A stretch of 64,000 nt of DNA from Pseudomonadota bacterium (GTDB taxonomy: Bacteria; Pseudomonadota; Alphaproteobacteria; Rhodobacterales; Rhodobacteraceae), in contig JAFEFU010000018.1 of NCBI GenBank assembly GCA_018240425.1, forward strand, positions 1 through 64,000, given 5' to 3'. The notes below the pieces were generated by a model. That model saw only the letters and a program-made list of their open reading frames with translations. It did not search any database and had not been told where the DNA came from. This document shows positions 47,300 through 59,062 of this stretch, piece after piece; positions within the stretch are counted from its first letter, which is position 1; each line of letters opens with the position of its first letter. The translations under genes were made by a program, and so were the position numbers.

Positions 47300-47490
47300 C
47301 AAAGCCACGGGGGCCGCCCTCTGGCAGGGCCGCCCCCAAATCGGCGTCCTTCTAGCAAGAAGGCGGGGGCGATGCGAGTGGAAAAACGGCCCCTGGCGGC
47401 CAGAGAAAGCCATGCGCCGAACGCAATTTTGCCAGAATTGGCGGGACTACTGGCGGAGACGGCCAGAGAAGATCATCCGAGAGGATCGGC

Positions 47491-47969
47491 ATGACCCTGT
47501 TGCGCGACCTGTCAAGATCGGAAACGGCGGCGCGGGCGGCGCCGGTCCGGGGCATCGCCTCGGGGACGGTGGTGGCGACGCTGGCCGGCTACCTGCCGGT
47601 CGACTTCCTCGAACCAGGCGAGCGGGTGGTGACACGCGCGGGAATGCGGGTCCTGCGCGCTGTGCGGGTGCACCGCTATTCGGGCCCCTCGGTGACGATC
47701 CGCGCCTCGGCGCTCGGCCACGACCGGCCCGAGCATGACCTGACGCTGCCCGCCTCGATCCCGATCCTGATCCGCGACTGGCGGGCGGGGGCGATCTTTG
47801 GCCAGGATCAGGCGATGGTTCCGGCCGAACGGCTGGTGGACGGCGAATATGTGACCTTGGGCAAGGTGCTGGGCCTCAGGCTTTACGAACTGATGTTCGA
47901 CGAGGCCGAGGTGGTCTATGCCGAGGGCGTGGAACTGTGCTGCGGCGTGGTTCCGGCCCGGTCGGTCGC

Positions 47970-47973
<4 letters not shown>
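47491..47973 (+). CDS. Hint-domain protein with Ser in place of Cys
   Basis: A 160-residue protein resembling the Hint (hedgehog/intein) domain proteins that are common in Rhodobacteraceae. GIASGTVVATLAGYLPVDFLEPGERVVTRAG fits the N-terminal Hint pattern, but the usual nucleophilic Cys before G-T is Ser. The C-terminus VELCCGVVPARSVA has two adjacent cysteines. GAGAGG precedes the start. Self-cleavage by Ser is possible in principle but not shown. It overlaps the nnrDE stop on the other strand by four bases. Confidence 0.65.
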
Positions 47974-50143
<2,170 letters not shown>

Positions 50144-50193
50144 ACAACCGGCCGGGCGACCGGCCAACGCCATCAACCCCGAAAGGACAAGGC

Positions 50194-51603
50194 ATGAGCA
50201 AGGTCAAGGACGCCTTGAAGCTGATGAAGGACGAGGAGGTCGCCTATGTCGACATCCGCTTCACCGACGTCAAGGGCAAGCTCCAGCATGTGACGCTGGA
50301 TGTCGATCTGGTGGACGAGGATCTCTTCGAGGAAGGCTTCATGTTCGACGGCTCGTCGATCGCCGGCTGGAAGTCGATCGACCAGTCCGACATGAAGCTG
50401 ATCCTCGATCCCGGCTCGGTCTACATCGACCCGTTCTACGCCGAAAAGACCATGTGCGTGCATTGCAACGTGGTCGAACCCGACACCGGCGAGCCCTACT
50501 CGCGCGATCCGCGCGGCACGGCGATGAAGGCCGAGGCCTATCTGAAGTCGACCGGGATCGGCGACGCCTTCTATTGCGGGCCTGAGGCCGAATTCTTCGT
50601 CTTCGACGACGTGCGCTATTCGGTGACGCCGCAGAAGGTCGCCTACCAGATCGACAGCGGCGACGCCGCCTGGAACACCGACACCGAATACGAACACGGC
50701 AACCAGGGCCACCGCGCGCCGCACAAGGGCGGCTATTTCCCGGTGAACCCGATCGACGCCGCCCAGGACCTGCGCAGCGAGATGCTGTCGACCATGAAGC
50801 GCATGGGCATGAAGGTCGACAAGCACCACCACGAGGTGGCGTCGGGCCAGCACGAACTGGGGCTGATCTTCGGCGGGCTGACCGAACAGGCCGACAACAT
50901 CCAGAAATACAAGTACGTCATCCACAACGTGGCCCATGCCTACGGCAAGTCGGCGACCTTCATGCCGAAGCCGATGAAGGGCGACAACGGGTCGGGGATG
51001 CATGTCAACATGTCGATCTGGAAGGGCGGCAAGCCGCTGTTCGCCGGCGACAAGTACGCCGACCTCAGCCAGGAGGCGCTGTGGTTCATCGGCGGCATCC
51101 TCAAGCACGCCAAGGCGCTGAACGCGCTCACGAACCCCGGCACCAACAGCTACAAGCGCCTGATCCCCGGCTTCGAGGCCCCGGTGCTGCGGGCCTACTC
51201 GGCGCGGAACCGCTCGGGCTGCGTGCGGATTCCGTGGACCGAAAGCCCCAAGGCCAAGCGTGTCGAGGCGCGGTTCCCCGATCCGTCGGCCAACCCCTAC
51301 CTGGCCTTTGCCGCGCTGCTGATGGCGGGCCTGGACGGGATCCGCAACAAGATCGACCCGGGACCCGCGTCGGACAAGGATCTCTACGATCTGCCGCCCG
51401 AGGAACTGGCCGAAATCCCGACCGTCTGCGGGTCCCTGCGCGAGGCGCTGGAGGAGCTGGAGAAGGACATGGACTTCCTCCTCGCGGGCGACGTCTTCAC
51501 CCGCGACCAGCTCGAGGGCTACGTCGCGCTCAAGTGGGAAGAGGTCTATGCCTATGAGCATACGCCGCATCCGGTCGAGTATCAGATGTACTATTCCTGC
51601 TGA
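50194..51603 (+). CDS. glnA: Glutamine synthetase type I
   Basis: A 469-residue GSI-beta enzyme that forms glutamine from glutamate and ammonia. It has the DGSSIAGW substrate segment, the ATP region [31 protein letters not shown] and Tyr398 in DLYDLPPEE, the adenylylation site. This separates it from gmaS, which lacks that loop. AAAGGAC precedes the start. It forms an operon with glnB and ends at a strong terminator. Confidence 0.96.
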   Translation: MSKVKDALKLMKDEEVAYVDIRFTDVKGKLQHVTLDVDLVDEDLFEEGFMFDGSSIAGWKSIDQSDMKLILDPGSVYIDPFYAEKTMCVHCNVVEPDTGEPYSRDPRGTAMKAEAYLKSTGIGDAFYCGPEAEFFVFDDVRYSVTPQKVAYQIDSGDAAWNTDTEYEHGNQGHRAPHKGGYFPVNPIDAAQDLRSEMLSTMKRMGMKVDKHHHEVASGQHELGLIFGGLTEQADNIQKYKYVIHNVAHAYGKSATFMPKPMKGDNGSGMHVNMSIWKGGKPLFAGDKYADLSQEALWFIGGILKHAKALNALTNPGTNSYKRLIPGFEAPVLRAYSARNRSGCVRIPWTESPKAKRVEARFPDPSANPYLAFAALLMAGLDGIRNKIDPGPASDKDLYDLPPEELAEIPTVCGSLREALEELEKDMDFLLAGDVFTRDQLEGYVALKWEEVYAYEHTPHPVEYQMYYSC

Positions 51604-51648
51604 GGGGCGTGGCGGGCCGAGCCCCGCCCTACCCGGCAGTGAGTCAGG

Positions 51649-51674
51649 AAGGGGCGCCTTCGGGCGCCCTTTTC
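51649..51674 (+). terminator. Intrinsic terminator after glnA
   Basis: Arms gggcgcc and ggcgccc with a ttcg tetraloop (51652-51669) are followed by tttt. It also separates the convergent cupin gene. Confidence 0.9.
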
Positions 51675-51693
51675 GTTCCGCCGACCTTCTTGC

Positions 51694-52101
51694 CTACCTG
51701 CGCGCCCCGGCGCCATAGTCGGCGTCCGCGACCTTTTCCAGCCAGGTCACGGTGCTGCCGTCCAGCGCTTCGTGGACCGCGAGGTGGCTCATCCCGGTGG
51801 TGGCGGTGGCGCCGTGCCAGTGCTTCTCGCCGGGCGCGAACCAGACCATGTCGCCGGGCCGGATTTCCTCGACCGGCCCGCCGTCGCGCTGCACCCAGCC
51901 AAGGCCCGAGGTGACGATCAGGGTCTGGCCCAGGGGATGGGTGTGCCAGGCGGTGCGGGCACCCGGCTCGAACGTCACATGGGCGCTGCGCATCCGCGCG
52001 GGCGCCGGGGCCTCCCACATCTGGTCGATCCGCACCTGGCCGCTGAACCACTCGGCCGGGCCCTTGCCCGAGGGCCGCGCGCCGCTTCGCATGATGTCCA
52101 T
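51694..52101 (-). CDS. Small cupin-domain protein
   Basis: A 135-residue single cupin. Motif 1 is present as [14 protein letters not shown] and motif 2 as [16 protein letters not shown]. The Glu normally found in motif 1 is Gln, while the three His remain, so metal binding is plausible. The start at 52101 has AGGAGG 8 bases upstream. It resembles general cupins of the carboxymuconolactone-decarboxylase-associated type. It is divergent from dddP with 187 bases between them, but it lacks features of the cupin DMSP lyases. Confidence 0.8.
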   Translation of the reverse strand: MDIMRSGARPSGKGPAEWFSGQVRIDQMWEAPAPARMRSAHVTFEPGARTAWHTHPLGQTLIVTSGLGWVQRDGGPVEEIRPGDMVWFAPGEKHWHGATATTGMSHLAVHEALDGSTVTWLEKVADADYGAGARR

Positions 52102-52288
52102 CGGGAACCTCCTGTCTGCGTGGCTGGCGGTCCCTCGGGGGGATGAGTCCGCGGCCGCCTGGCGATGATGCGCCGCGGTGGCGGTGACAACAATGCCCGC
52201 CGGCACATTTCGTCCGCGGCCTGTCGCTGGCGGCCAAGCCCCGGCATCCCGGCCCGTCCATTCTCGGCGCGGATGGGGAGGACCGCAG

Positions 52289-53629
52289 ATGTCGCCGCAC
52301 TACGCCGACCGCCGCAAGATCGACCCGACGCGGGGAGCGACGCTCGGCGACGGCAGCCCCAACGACAACGACCGGGTCGAGATCGGCCCGACGCAGCTGG
52401 CCTTCGGCGAATGGGCGGCGGCGGGGCTCACGCTGCCCAACCTCGAACGGATGCGCGAATATCGCTGGCGGCGGCTGGTCGATGCGCTTCAGGCCCGAGA
52501 CTATGGCGCGCTTCTCCTGTTCGACCCGCTGAACATCCGCTATGCGACCGACACCACCAACATGCAGCTGTGGAACAGCCACAACCCGTTCCGCGCCTGC
52601 ATGGTCTGCGCCGACGGGCACATGGTCGTCTGGGAATACAAGCAGGCGCCGTTCCTGGTCGCCTTCAACCCTCTGGTCAGGGAGCTGCGCTCGGGCGCCT
52701 CGTTCTTCTACAACGTCTGTGGCGACGGGACCGAACGCGACGCGCGCGCCTTTGCCGGCCAGGTGGCCGAGGTGATGGCGGCGCACGCGGGGGCGAACCG
52801 GCGGATCGCGGTCGACAAGATCATGGTCCACGGGCTGCGCGCGCTGGAGCGGGCGGGGTTTCAGGTCATGGAGGGCGAGGAACTCACCGAGCGCGCCCGC
52901 GCCATCAAGGGGCCGGACGAGATCCTCGCCATGCGCTGCGCCCATCATGCCTGCGAGGCGGCAATAGCGGAAATGGAACATTTTGCCAGAACGGAAGTGC
53001 CGAGCGGCCATGTTTCCGAGGATGACATCTGGGCCGAACTGCACAAGGGCAACATCCGGCGCGGCGGCGAATGGATCGAGACGCGGCTTCTGGCCTCGGG
53101 GCCGCGCACCAACCCCTGGTTTCAGGAATGCGGGCCGCGGATCGTGCAGGAAAACGAGATCGTCGCCTTCGACACCGACCTGATCGGGTCTTACGGCATC
53201 TGCATCGACATGTCGCGGACCTGGTGGATCGGCGGCGGGCGGCCGACCAATGCGATGGTCAGCGCGATGAACCACGGGATCGACCATATCCGCGACCATC
53301 AGGCGCGGCTGAAGCCCGGCGTGACGATCCGCGAACTGACCCACGGCGGGCACCAGCTGGACGCGCAGTACCGGAAGCAGAAATATTCCTGCAAGATGCA
53401 TGGTGTGGGCCTCTGCGACGAATGGCCCTTCGTCCCCTACCCCGACGCCTGGGTCGACGGCGCCTTCGAGGTGGCGCTGGAGCCGGGGATGGTGCTCTGC
53501 ACCGAGGCACTGGTTTCCCCCGAGGGGGGTGACTTCTCGATCAAGCTCGAGGATCAGGTTCTGATCACCGAGGCGGGGTGCGAGAACCTGACGAAATATC
53601 CGTTCGACCCGGCGCTGATCGGCGGATAG
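52289..53629 (+). CDS. dddP: Dimethylsulfoniopropionate lyase DddP
   Basis: A 446-residue M24-fold protein that cleaves DMSP to DMS and acrylate. From the start [20 protein letters not shown] the expected active-site residues fall at the published DddP positions as I recall them: metal ligands Asp295, Asp297, Asp307, His371, Glu406 and Glu421, and catalytic Asp377 ([10 protein letters not shown]). The N-terminal [11 protein letters not shown] is also typical. GGGGAGG precedes the start, and an open frame reaches 52178 without support. Residue pattern and length separate it from Xaa-Pro peptidases. Downstream acrylate genes are not adjacent. Confidence 0.95.
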   Translation: MSPHYADRRKIDPTRGATLGDGSPNDNDRVEIGPTQLAFGEWAAAGLTLPNLERMREYRWRRLVDALQARDYGALLLFDPLNIRYATDTTNMQLWNSHNPFRACMVCADGHMVVWEYKQAPFLVAFNPLVRELRSGASFFYNVCGDGTERDARAFAGQVAEVMAAHAGANRRIAVDKIMVHGLRALERAGFQVMEGEELTERARAIKGPDEILAMRCAHHACEAAIAEMEHFARTEVPSGHVSEDDIWAELHKGNIRRGGEWIETRLLASGPRTNPWFQECGPRIVQENEIVAFDTDLIGSYGICIDMSRTWWIGGGRPTNAMVSAMNHGIDHIRDHQARLKPGVTIRELTHGGHQLDAQYRKQKYSCKMHGVGLCDEWPFVPYPDAWVDGAFEVALEPGMVLCTEALVSPEGGDFSIKLEDQVLITEAGCENLTKYPFDPALIGG

Positions 53630-53638
53630 GTCCGCGTC

Positions 53639-54280
53639 TCAGTCGGCGACGAAGCCCACCCGCTTGTGACTGCCATCGCAGTAGGGCTTGTTCTGCGAGT
53701 TGCCGCAGCGGCAGAAAAAGGCCTGGCGCACCTTGTTGACGGTGCGGCCGGTGCCGCTGACCACCTCGAGGTTGCCGACGATCTTCAGGGGGCCGTTCGG
53801 TTGCGGCTGGACATCGACCGGGCCGTTCCTGACCTCGAGCGCCGGGGCGTCCCTGGCCGCCGGCTCTCCGCTGGCGGTGAAGCCCGCCGCAACGTGGGCG
53901 CCGTCACAGAAGGGCTTGTTCTTCGACTGGCCGCAGCGGCAGAGCGTGGCGCGCGGGGCATCCTGGCGCTCGCCCCGGATCAGAAGTTCGGCCTCGATCG
54001 CCAGGGGGCCGTTCTCGCGCACCCGGACGGTGTTGACCAGCGGCACCTGATTGGACGAGCCGCTGCCATCGTTGCGAAAGACCTGGATCGCCCCCGAGGG
54101 GCAATTCTGGCCGATGCGGATCACCTCTTCGGCGGAACAGGCGTCGGGGTGGATCCATTCGCCCTTCACGTTCGGGACGAACACGTCCGGGTGGCCAAGC
54201 ACGCAGTTGCGCGAATGGACGCAGCGGCCTGCGTCGAAATGGATGGTGACCTCGCGGCCCTTGACGATTTCCCTGGCCAT
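53639..54280 (-). CDS. Double CDGSH iron-sulfur protein with ferredoxin-like domain
   Basis: A 213-residue protein. The N-terminal domain has cysteines in RCVHSRNC, DAC and NCPSGAI, matching a divergent single 4Fe-4S domain. Two CDGSH motifs follow (LCRCGQSKNKPFCDGAH and FCRCGNSQNKPYCDGSH), each with the three Cys and one His that bind a 2Fe-2S cluster. Such proteins are redox-active or cluster-transfer proteins; the exact role is unknown. The start at 54280 has GAGG upstream; an open frame extends to 54310. It is convergent with dddP. Confidence 0.88.
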   Translation of the reverse strand: MAREIVKGREVTIHFDAGRCVHSRNCVLGHPDVFVPNVKGEWIHPDACSAEEVIRIGQNCPSGAIQVFRNDGSGSSNQVPLVNTVRVRENGPLAIEAELLIRGERQDAPRATLCRCGQSKNKPFCDGAHVAAGFTASGEPAARDAPALEVRNGPVDVQPQPNGPLKIVGNLEVVSGTGRTVNKVRQAFFCRCGNSQNKPYCDGSHKRVGFVAD

Positions 54281-54364
54281 CGCTTCCTCGCTATCCGGTT
54301 GTGACTGCACCGAGGTTTGCGCCAGTGGCCGGGAAGGTCAAGCGCACGGCCCTGGTGCGGGGCA

Positions 54365-54715
54365 TCAGTCGGGGTCGGCGTAGCGGCCGATCGTGGCGCT
54401 GCCGTCGGCGGCGGTGAAGCGCAGGCTTCGCCCGTCGGCCGAGCGGTCCAGCCGGTAGCAGGTCCACCGGTCCGACGGCGGCCAGACCGAGCAATAGCCA
54501 TTGGCGTCGGCCTGCCATCGCCCGGCCTGCAGATGGCCGCTGTCATAGGACGTGTCGCCGCTGGCGGTGAATTTCTGGGTCGCGCCGTTGGGATAGGCCA
54601 GCACATGCCCCACCAGCGCCTGCTGCGCCGCGTCGCCGGTCAGGGCGCTCCAGCCTTCTTCGGCCGCGGCCGGCTGGGCCAGAGCGAGAAGGATGGCGCA
54701 AACAAGTGTCCGCAT
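54365..54715 (-). CDS. Secreted hypothetical protein
   Basis: A 116-residue protein with a clear signal peptide (RTLVCAILLALAQPAAAEE). The mature part has two Cys (GYCSVWPPSDRWTCYRL) that could form a disulfide and repeated Gly/Ser/Thr beta-strand-like segments. It may be a small beta-barrel or lipocalin-like periplasmic protein; no family is firmly recognised. It lies between the CDGSH gene and purB, divergent from purB. Confidence 0.7.
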   Translation of the reverse strand: MRTLVCAILLALAQPAAAEEGWSALTGDAAQQALVGHVLAYPNGATQKFTASGDTSYDSGHLQAGRWQADANGYCSVWPPSDRWTCYRLDRSADGRSLRFTAADGSATIGRYADPD

Positions 54716-54791
54716 GGCGTCCTCGCTGCTTGTCAGCCCCGCCCCCGCAGTCTAGGACACCGCCAGACCCGCCACAATTCACAGGTCCGCT

Positions 54792-56099
54792 ATGATCCCC
54801 CGCTATTCCCGCCCCGAGATGGTCGCGATCTGGTCGCCGGAAACCAGGTTCCGCATCTGGTACGAGATCGAGGCCCATGCCTGCGACGCGCAGGCCGCGC
54901 TCGGCGTGATCCCCAGGGCCAACGCCGAGGCGGTGTGGCGGGCGAAGGACGTGGAGTTCGACGTCGGCAGGATCGACGAGATCGAGGCGGTGACCAAGCA
55001 TGACGTGATCGCCTTCCTCACCCATCTGGCCGAGCATGTCGGCGCCGAGGAGGCGCGCTTCGTCCATCAGGGGATGACCAGTTCGGACGTGCTCGACACC
55101 ACGCTGAACGTGCAGCTGGTGCGCGCGGCGGACATCCTGCTGGCTGACCTCGACCGCGTGCTGGCGGCCCTGAAGACGCGCGCCTATGAGCACAAGGATA
55201 CCGTCCGTATCGGCCGCAGCCACGGCATCCATGCCGAACCGACGACGATGGGCCTGACCTTCGCGCGTTTCTACGCCGAGATGGACCGGGGCCGGACCCG
55301 GCTGAAGGCGGCGCGCGCGGAAGTGGCCACGGGCGCGATCTCGGGCGCGGTCGGCACCTTCGCCAACATCGACCCGAGGGTCGAGGAACATGTCTGCAAG
55401 ATGATGGGCCTCGTGCCCGAGCCGATCTCGACCCAGGTGATCCCCCGCGACCGTCACGCGATGTTCTTCGCGACCCTCGGGGTGATCGCCTCGAGCATGG
55501 AAAACATCGCCATCGAGATCCGCCACATGCAGCGCACCGAGGTGCTGGAGGCCGAGGAATATTTCAGCCCCGGCCAGAAGGGGTCGTCGGCGATGCCGCA
55601 CAAGCGCAACCCTGTCCTGACCGAGAACCTGACCGGGCTGGCGCGGCTGGTGCGCATGGCGGTGGTCCCGGCGATGGAGAATGTGGCGCTGTGGCACGAG
55701 CGCGACATCAGCCATTCCTCGGTCGAGCGCGCCATCGGGCCGGACGCGACGGTGACGCTGGATTTCGCGCTGAACCGGCTGGCGGGGGTGATCGAGAAGC
55801 TGGTGATCTACCCGGAGAACATGCTGAAGAACATGAACAAGTTCAAGGGGCTGGTCATGTCGCAGCGGGTGCTGCTGGCGCTGACCCAGGCCGGGGTCTC
55901 GCGCGAGGACGCCTATCGGCTGGTGCAGCGGAACGCGATGAAGGTCTGGGAGAAGGGCGCCGACTTCAAGACCGAGCTCCTGGCCGACCCCGAGGTGACG
56001 GCCGCGCTGAAGCCCGCCGAGATCGAGGAGAAGTTCGACCTCGGCTATCACACCAAGCATGTGGACACGATCTTTGCGCGGGTGTTCGGCGCGGCCTGA
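54792..56099 (+). CDS. purB: Adenylosuccinate lyase
   Basis: A 435-residue member of the fumarase/aspartase superfamily. It catalyses two steps of purine synthesis: SAICAR to AICAR, and adenylosuccinate to AMP. Signatures are IPRYSRPEM at the N-terminus, the catalytic TSSDVLDT and GRSHGIHAEPT, and the flexible loop GSSAMPHKRNP. The ATG follows an ACAGGTCC leader. It stands alone, with a divergent secreted-protein gene upstream. Confidence 0.95.
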   Translation: MIPRYSRPEMVAIWSPETRFRIWYEIEAHACDAQAALGVIPRANAEAVWRAKDVEFDVGRIDEIEAVTKHDVIAFLTHLAEHVGAEEARFVHQGMTSSDVLDTTLNVQLVRAADILLADLDRVLAALKTRAYEHKDTVRIGRSHGIHAEPTTMGLTFARFYAEMDRGRTRLKAARAEVATGAISGAVGTFANIDPRVEEHVCKMMGLVPEPISTQVIPRDRHAMFFATLGVIASSMENIAIEIRHMQRTEVLEAEEYFSPGQKGSSAMPHKRNPVLTENLTGLARLVRMAVVPAMENVALWHERDISHSSVERAIGPDATVTLDFALNRLAGVIEKLVIYPENMLKNMNKFKGLVMSQRVLLALTQAGVSREDAYRLVQRNAMKVWEKGADFKTELLADPEVTAALKPAEIEEKFDLGYHTKHVDTIFARVFGAA

Positions 56100-56183
56100 C
56101 CACGGCCAATCGTCGGATTGTGATTTGCCATGAAGGGGCGGTGCGTGGCCTTCTTGACTCTGTAACAGGGATGGAGGCCTCTG

Positions 56184-56726
56184 ATGTCCTATCTGACGCA
56201 GTTTGCGCTGATGGTCGGGCTGGCCCTGCCGGGGGTCGCGCTCGCGGCCGGTGGGGGCAGCAGCAGCCCGCCGCAGCCAACCCAGACGACGACCAAGTGC
56301 AAGAAGGCCGAGGTCTGGGACCAGAAGACCCAGAAATGCGTGCCGGCGCAGTCGGGGCAGCTGGACAATGACACGCTGTACGCCGCGGCGCGCGAACTGG
56401 CCTATGCCGGGCGGCCCGACGACGCCCTGGTGGTGCTCCAGGCCATGACCGAGGGCCAGACCGACCGGGTGCTGACCTACATGGGCTTTGCCAACCGCAA
56501 GGCAGGCCGCATGGACGAAGGCATGAAATACTACCAGGCGGCGCTGGCCCAGAACCCCGACAACATCCTGGCCCGCAGCTACATGGGCCAGGCCTATGTC
56601 CAGATGGGGAACATGCAACTCGCCGACGCCCAGCTTGACGAGATCGTGGCGCGCGGCGGCGCGGGAACCTGGGCCGAGCAGTCGCTGCGCCAGGCGATCC
56701 AGACCGGGGCGCTCTTCTCCTACTGA
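56184..56726 (+). CDS. Secreted TPR-repeat protein
   Basis: A 180-residue protein with a signal peptide (YLTQFALMVGLALPGVALAAG) and a Ser/Pro/Thr-rich linker. Two Cys follow (TTTKCKKAEVWDQKTQKCVP), and then about three TPR-like helical repeats (AARELAYAGRPDDALVVL, NRKAGRMDEGMKYYQAALAQNP, ARSYMGQAYVQMGNMQLA). It is probably a periplasmic scaffold. It starts 84 bases after purB and is followed by fliG. Confidence 0.8.
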   Translation: MSYLTQFALMVGLALPGVALAAGGGSSSPPQPTQTTTKCKKAEVWDQKTQKCVPAQSGQLDNDTLYAAARELAYAGRPDDALVVLQAMTEGQTDRVLTYMGFANRKAGRMDEGMKYYQAALAQNPDNILARSYMGQAYVQMGNMQLADAQLDEIVARGGAGTWAEQSLRQAIQTGALFSY

Positions 56727-56794
56727 GCCGGCCCGTTCTAACCCGGCCTTAACCCTGCCCCGGCGATGATGCCCCGGCTTCGGGAGGGTGCATC

Positions 56795-57859
56795 ATGGCC
56801 GGGCTCGCACGGATCGAACGACCAGCCGGCGGGGCGCAAGGCTCGGTCGCGCCGGCGGTTCACCTCAGCGGCAGGCAGAAGGCGGCGGTGATCGTGCGCC
56901 TTCTGCTGGCCGAGGGCGCCGAGGTTCCGCTTGCCGGCCTGCCCGACCATCTCCAGGCCGCGCTGACCGAGCAGATGGCGGCGATGCAGGCCATCGACCG
57001 CGACACGCTGGCCGCCGTGGTCGAGGAGTTCTGCGCCCTGATCGAACAGGTCGGCCTGTCCTTTCCCGGCGGAATCGACGGGGCGCTGAAACTTCTCGAC
57101 GGCCACATCTCGCCCTCGGCCGCCAGCCGGTTGCGGCGGCTGGCCGGGGCCTCGGCCCGCACTGACCCGTGGGAGAAGATCCGCGGGTTCGACGCCGAAC
57201 AGCTGATGCCGGCGATGACCGAGGAAAGCATCGAGGTCTGCGCGGTGATCCTGTCGAAGATCGCGGTGCCGCGCGCGGCCGAGCTTCTTGGCCGGCTGCC
57301 GGGCGAGCGGGCGCGGCGCATCGCCTACGCGATGTCGCAGACCGCCAATGTCAGCCCCGAGACGGTCCAGCGCATCGGCCAGTCGCTGGCCGGCCAGCTC
57401 GAGGTGCAGCCAGCGCGCGCCATCGAGGGCGATCCCGTGCACCGGGTGGGCGCAATCCTGAACGTCTCGCCCTCCTCCATGCGCGAGGATGTGATCCGCG
57501 GGCTCGAGGAGACCGACCGCGGGCTGGCCGAACAGGTGAGGAAGACGATCTTCACCTTCGCCCACATTCCCGAAAGGATCCTTGCCCGCGACGTGCCGAA
57601 GATCCTGCGCGGGCTGGATCAGTCGGTGCTGGTCACGGCGCTGGCCGGGGCGAAGGGGGCGGCGGCGGCGGCGGCGGAGTTCATCCTGGCCAACATGTCG
57701 CAGCGCATGGCCGCTGCGCTCCGCGAAGAGATCGCGGGCCTTGCCAAGGTGCGCGACAAGGATGCCGAGACCGCGCAGACCGCGCTCATCCTCGCCATCC
57801 GCGAGCTGGCGGATGCGGGCGAGGTGGTGATGATCGCCGCCAACGAAGAGGAGGAGTGA
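56795..57859 (+). CDS. fliG: Flagellar motor switch protein FliG
   Basis: A 354-residue protein matching FliG in domain order: an N-terminal part beginning LSGRQKAAVIVRLLL, the middle ARM-like domain with LGRLPGERARRIAYAM, and a C-terminal domain (TFAHIPERILARDVPKILRGL) with the torque-helix region DKDAETAQTALI. It forms the switch complex with FliM/FliN and interacts with the stator. No other flagellar genes are in the window. An isolated fliG is seen in other Rhodobacterales as far as I recall. The homology is divergent, so a FliG-like role is also possible. Confidence 0.8.
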   Translation: MAGLARIERPAGGAQGSVAPAVHLSGRQKAAVIVRLLLAEGAEVPLAGLPDHLQAALTEQMAAMQAIDRDTLAAVVEEFCALIEQVGLSFPGGIDGALKLLDGHISPSAASRLRRLAGASARTDPWEKIRGFDAEQLMPAMTEESIEVCAVILSKIAVPRAAELLGRLPGERARRIAYAMSQTANVSPETVQRIGQSLAGQLEVQPARAIEGDPVHRVGAILNVSPSSMREDVIRGLEETDRGLAEQVRKTIFTFAHIPERILARDVPKILRGLDQSVLVTALAGAKGAAAAAAEFILANMSQRMAAALREEIAGLAKVRDKDAETAQTALILAIRELADAGEVVMIAANEEEE

Positions 57860-58000
57860 GGCCCCGCCACTCCCGCCCGACCGTTTCCCGGCGGTGCCGT
57901 GCCGGGGCGCCAGGGGCGAAGGTGTCCGGGAGAGGTTTGCATTCGTCCGACGCGACGCCTGCCTTCCGCCGGCCGCCCGAAGCGACCGGGCCGCGTCGGC

Positions 58001-58984
58001 TTACCCCGCAATCTCTCCGGCGAAGACCATGTCGATCATCGCCTGCGTCCCCCGCGCGTCCTCCAGCCGCCAGGGATAGGCGGCCCCCTGACGGACCGAG
58101 CGGCAGAAGGCCTCGACCTGGTTGCGATACTGGCGCGCACCGGGAAAGCGCTCGACATGATCGGGCTGCCCGGGGCGCAGCATGTGCAGTTGCGCCTCGG
58201 CGAAAAGGCCGGCGTTGAAGGGCCCGGTCATGCGGATCAGGCCGCCCTCGCCCTGAAAGACCACCTCCTGCCGGGGCGGGAGCCGCATCGAGGTCATGGC
58301 GCCATAGGTGAAGCGCCCGCCCGGCCCCTCCATCCCGGCCCAGACCTGGGCGAAGACATCGACCCCGTTCTCGCGGTGGATGCGCGATCGGACCGAGACA
58401 GGCTCGGCCCCCGTGACCCAGCGGACCGACCCATAGGCATAGACCCCGATGTCGGGGATCGAACCGCCGCCGGTCTCGGGGCGGTTGCGGATGTTGCCGG
58501 GGTCGGCGCGGTTGTCGTAGCTGAAGGCGGCATCGGCATGGAGGATGCGCCCGATCGCCCCTTCCGCAACCAGTTGCCGGGCGCGCTGCCACTGGGGATG
58601 GTGCACGATCATGTAGGCCTCGGCAGCGACAAGGCCGGTTGCGTCGCGAAGCGCGATCAGCCCGTCGATCTGGCCGGCCGACATGGCGATGGGCTTTTCG
58701 GTCAGGACATGCTTGCCGGCCCGCAGCGCCTTTTCGGTCCATTCGACATGCAAATGGTTGGGCAGCGGCACATAGACCACCTCGATCGCCGGATCGGCCA
58801 GGAGCGCCTGATAGCTGTCGTGCACCCTGAGGTCGGGGCAGAAGGCGCGGAACCCTTCGGCGCGGGCCGGGTCCGAGGTGGCCAGCGCCGCAAGCCGCGC
58901 GCCCTCGGCCTCGTGTATGGCGCGGGCCATGTGATCGCGCGCGAACTTCGCGGCGCCGAGAATGCCCCAGTTGACCGGCTGCAT
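58001..58984 (-). CDS. Gfo/Idh/MocA-family oxidoreductase
   Basis: A 327-residue NAD(P)-dependent oxidoreductase. The Rossmann motif is VNWGILGAAKFARDHM and the catalytic-type EKPIAMSAGQ is present, followed by the beta-sheet domain with GGSIPDIGVYAYGSVRWV, where Asp/Tyr lie near the substrate. It probably oxidises a sugar or polyol; which one is unclear. The start at 58984 has a GGGGGAG site. It is a single gene between fliG and the phospholipid cluster. Confidence 0.88.
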   Translation of the reverse strand: MQPVNWGILGAAKFARDHMARAIHEAEGARLAALATSDPARAEGFRAFCPDLRVHDSYQALLADPAIEVVYVPLPNHLHVEWTEKALRAGKHVLTEKPIAMSAGQIDGLIALRDATGLVAAEAYMIVHHPQWQRARQLVAEGAIGRILHADAAFSYDNRADPGNIRNRPETGGGSIPDIGVYAYGSVRWVTGAEPVSVRSRIHRENGVDVFAQVWAGMEGPGGRFTYGAMTSMRLPPRQEVVFQGEGGLIRMTGPFNAGLFAEAQLHMLRPGQPDHVERFPGARQYRNQVEAFCRSVRQGAAYPWRLEDARGTQAMIDMVFAGEIAG

Positions 58985-59062
58985 CGCGGATCTCCCCCTG
59001 CCCAAACCCTGACCTCCGACCGGGGCAGGCTAGCAGCGCCCCGCCCCCGCCGCAACGCGCCC

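Noticed and set aside
51694..52101. Cupin next to dddP as a second DMSP lyase (DddQ/DddW/DddL-like)
   Set aside because: The motif 1 Glu is Gln and the Tyr pattern of those lyases is missing. It looks like a generic small cupin.
52289..53629. Xaa-Pro aminopeptidase
   Set aside because: Ligand and catalytic positions and the N-terminal sequence agree with DddP rather than with peptidases of the same fold.
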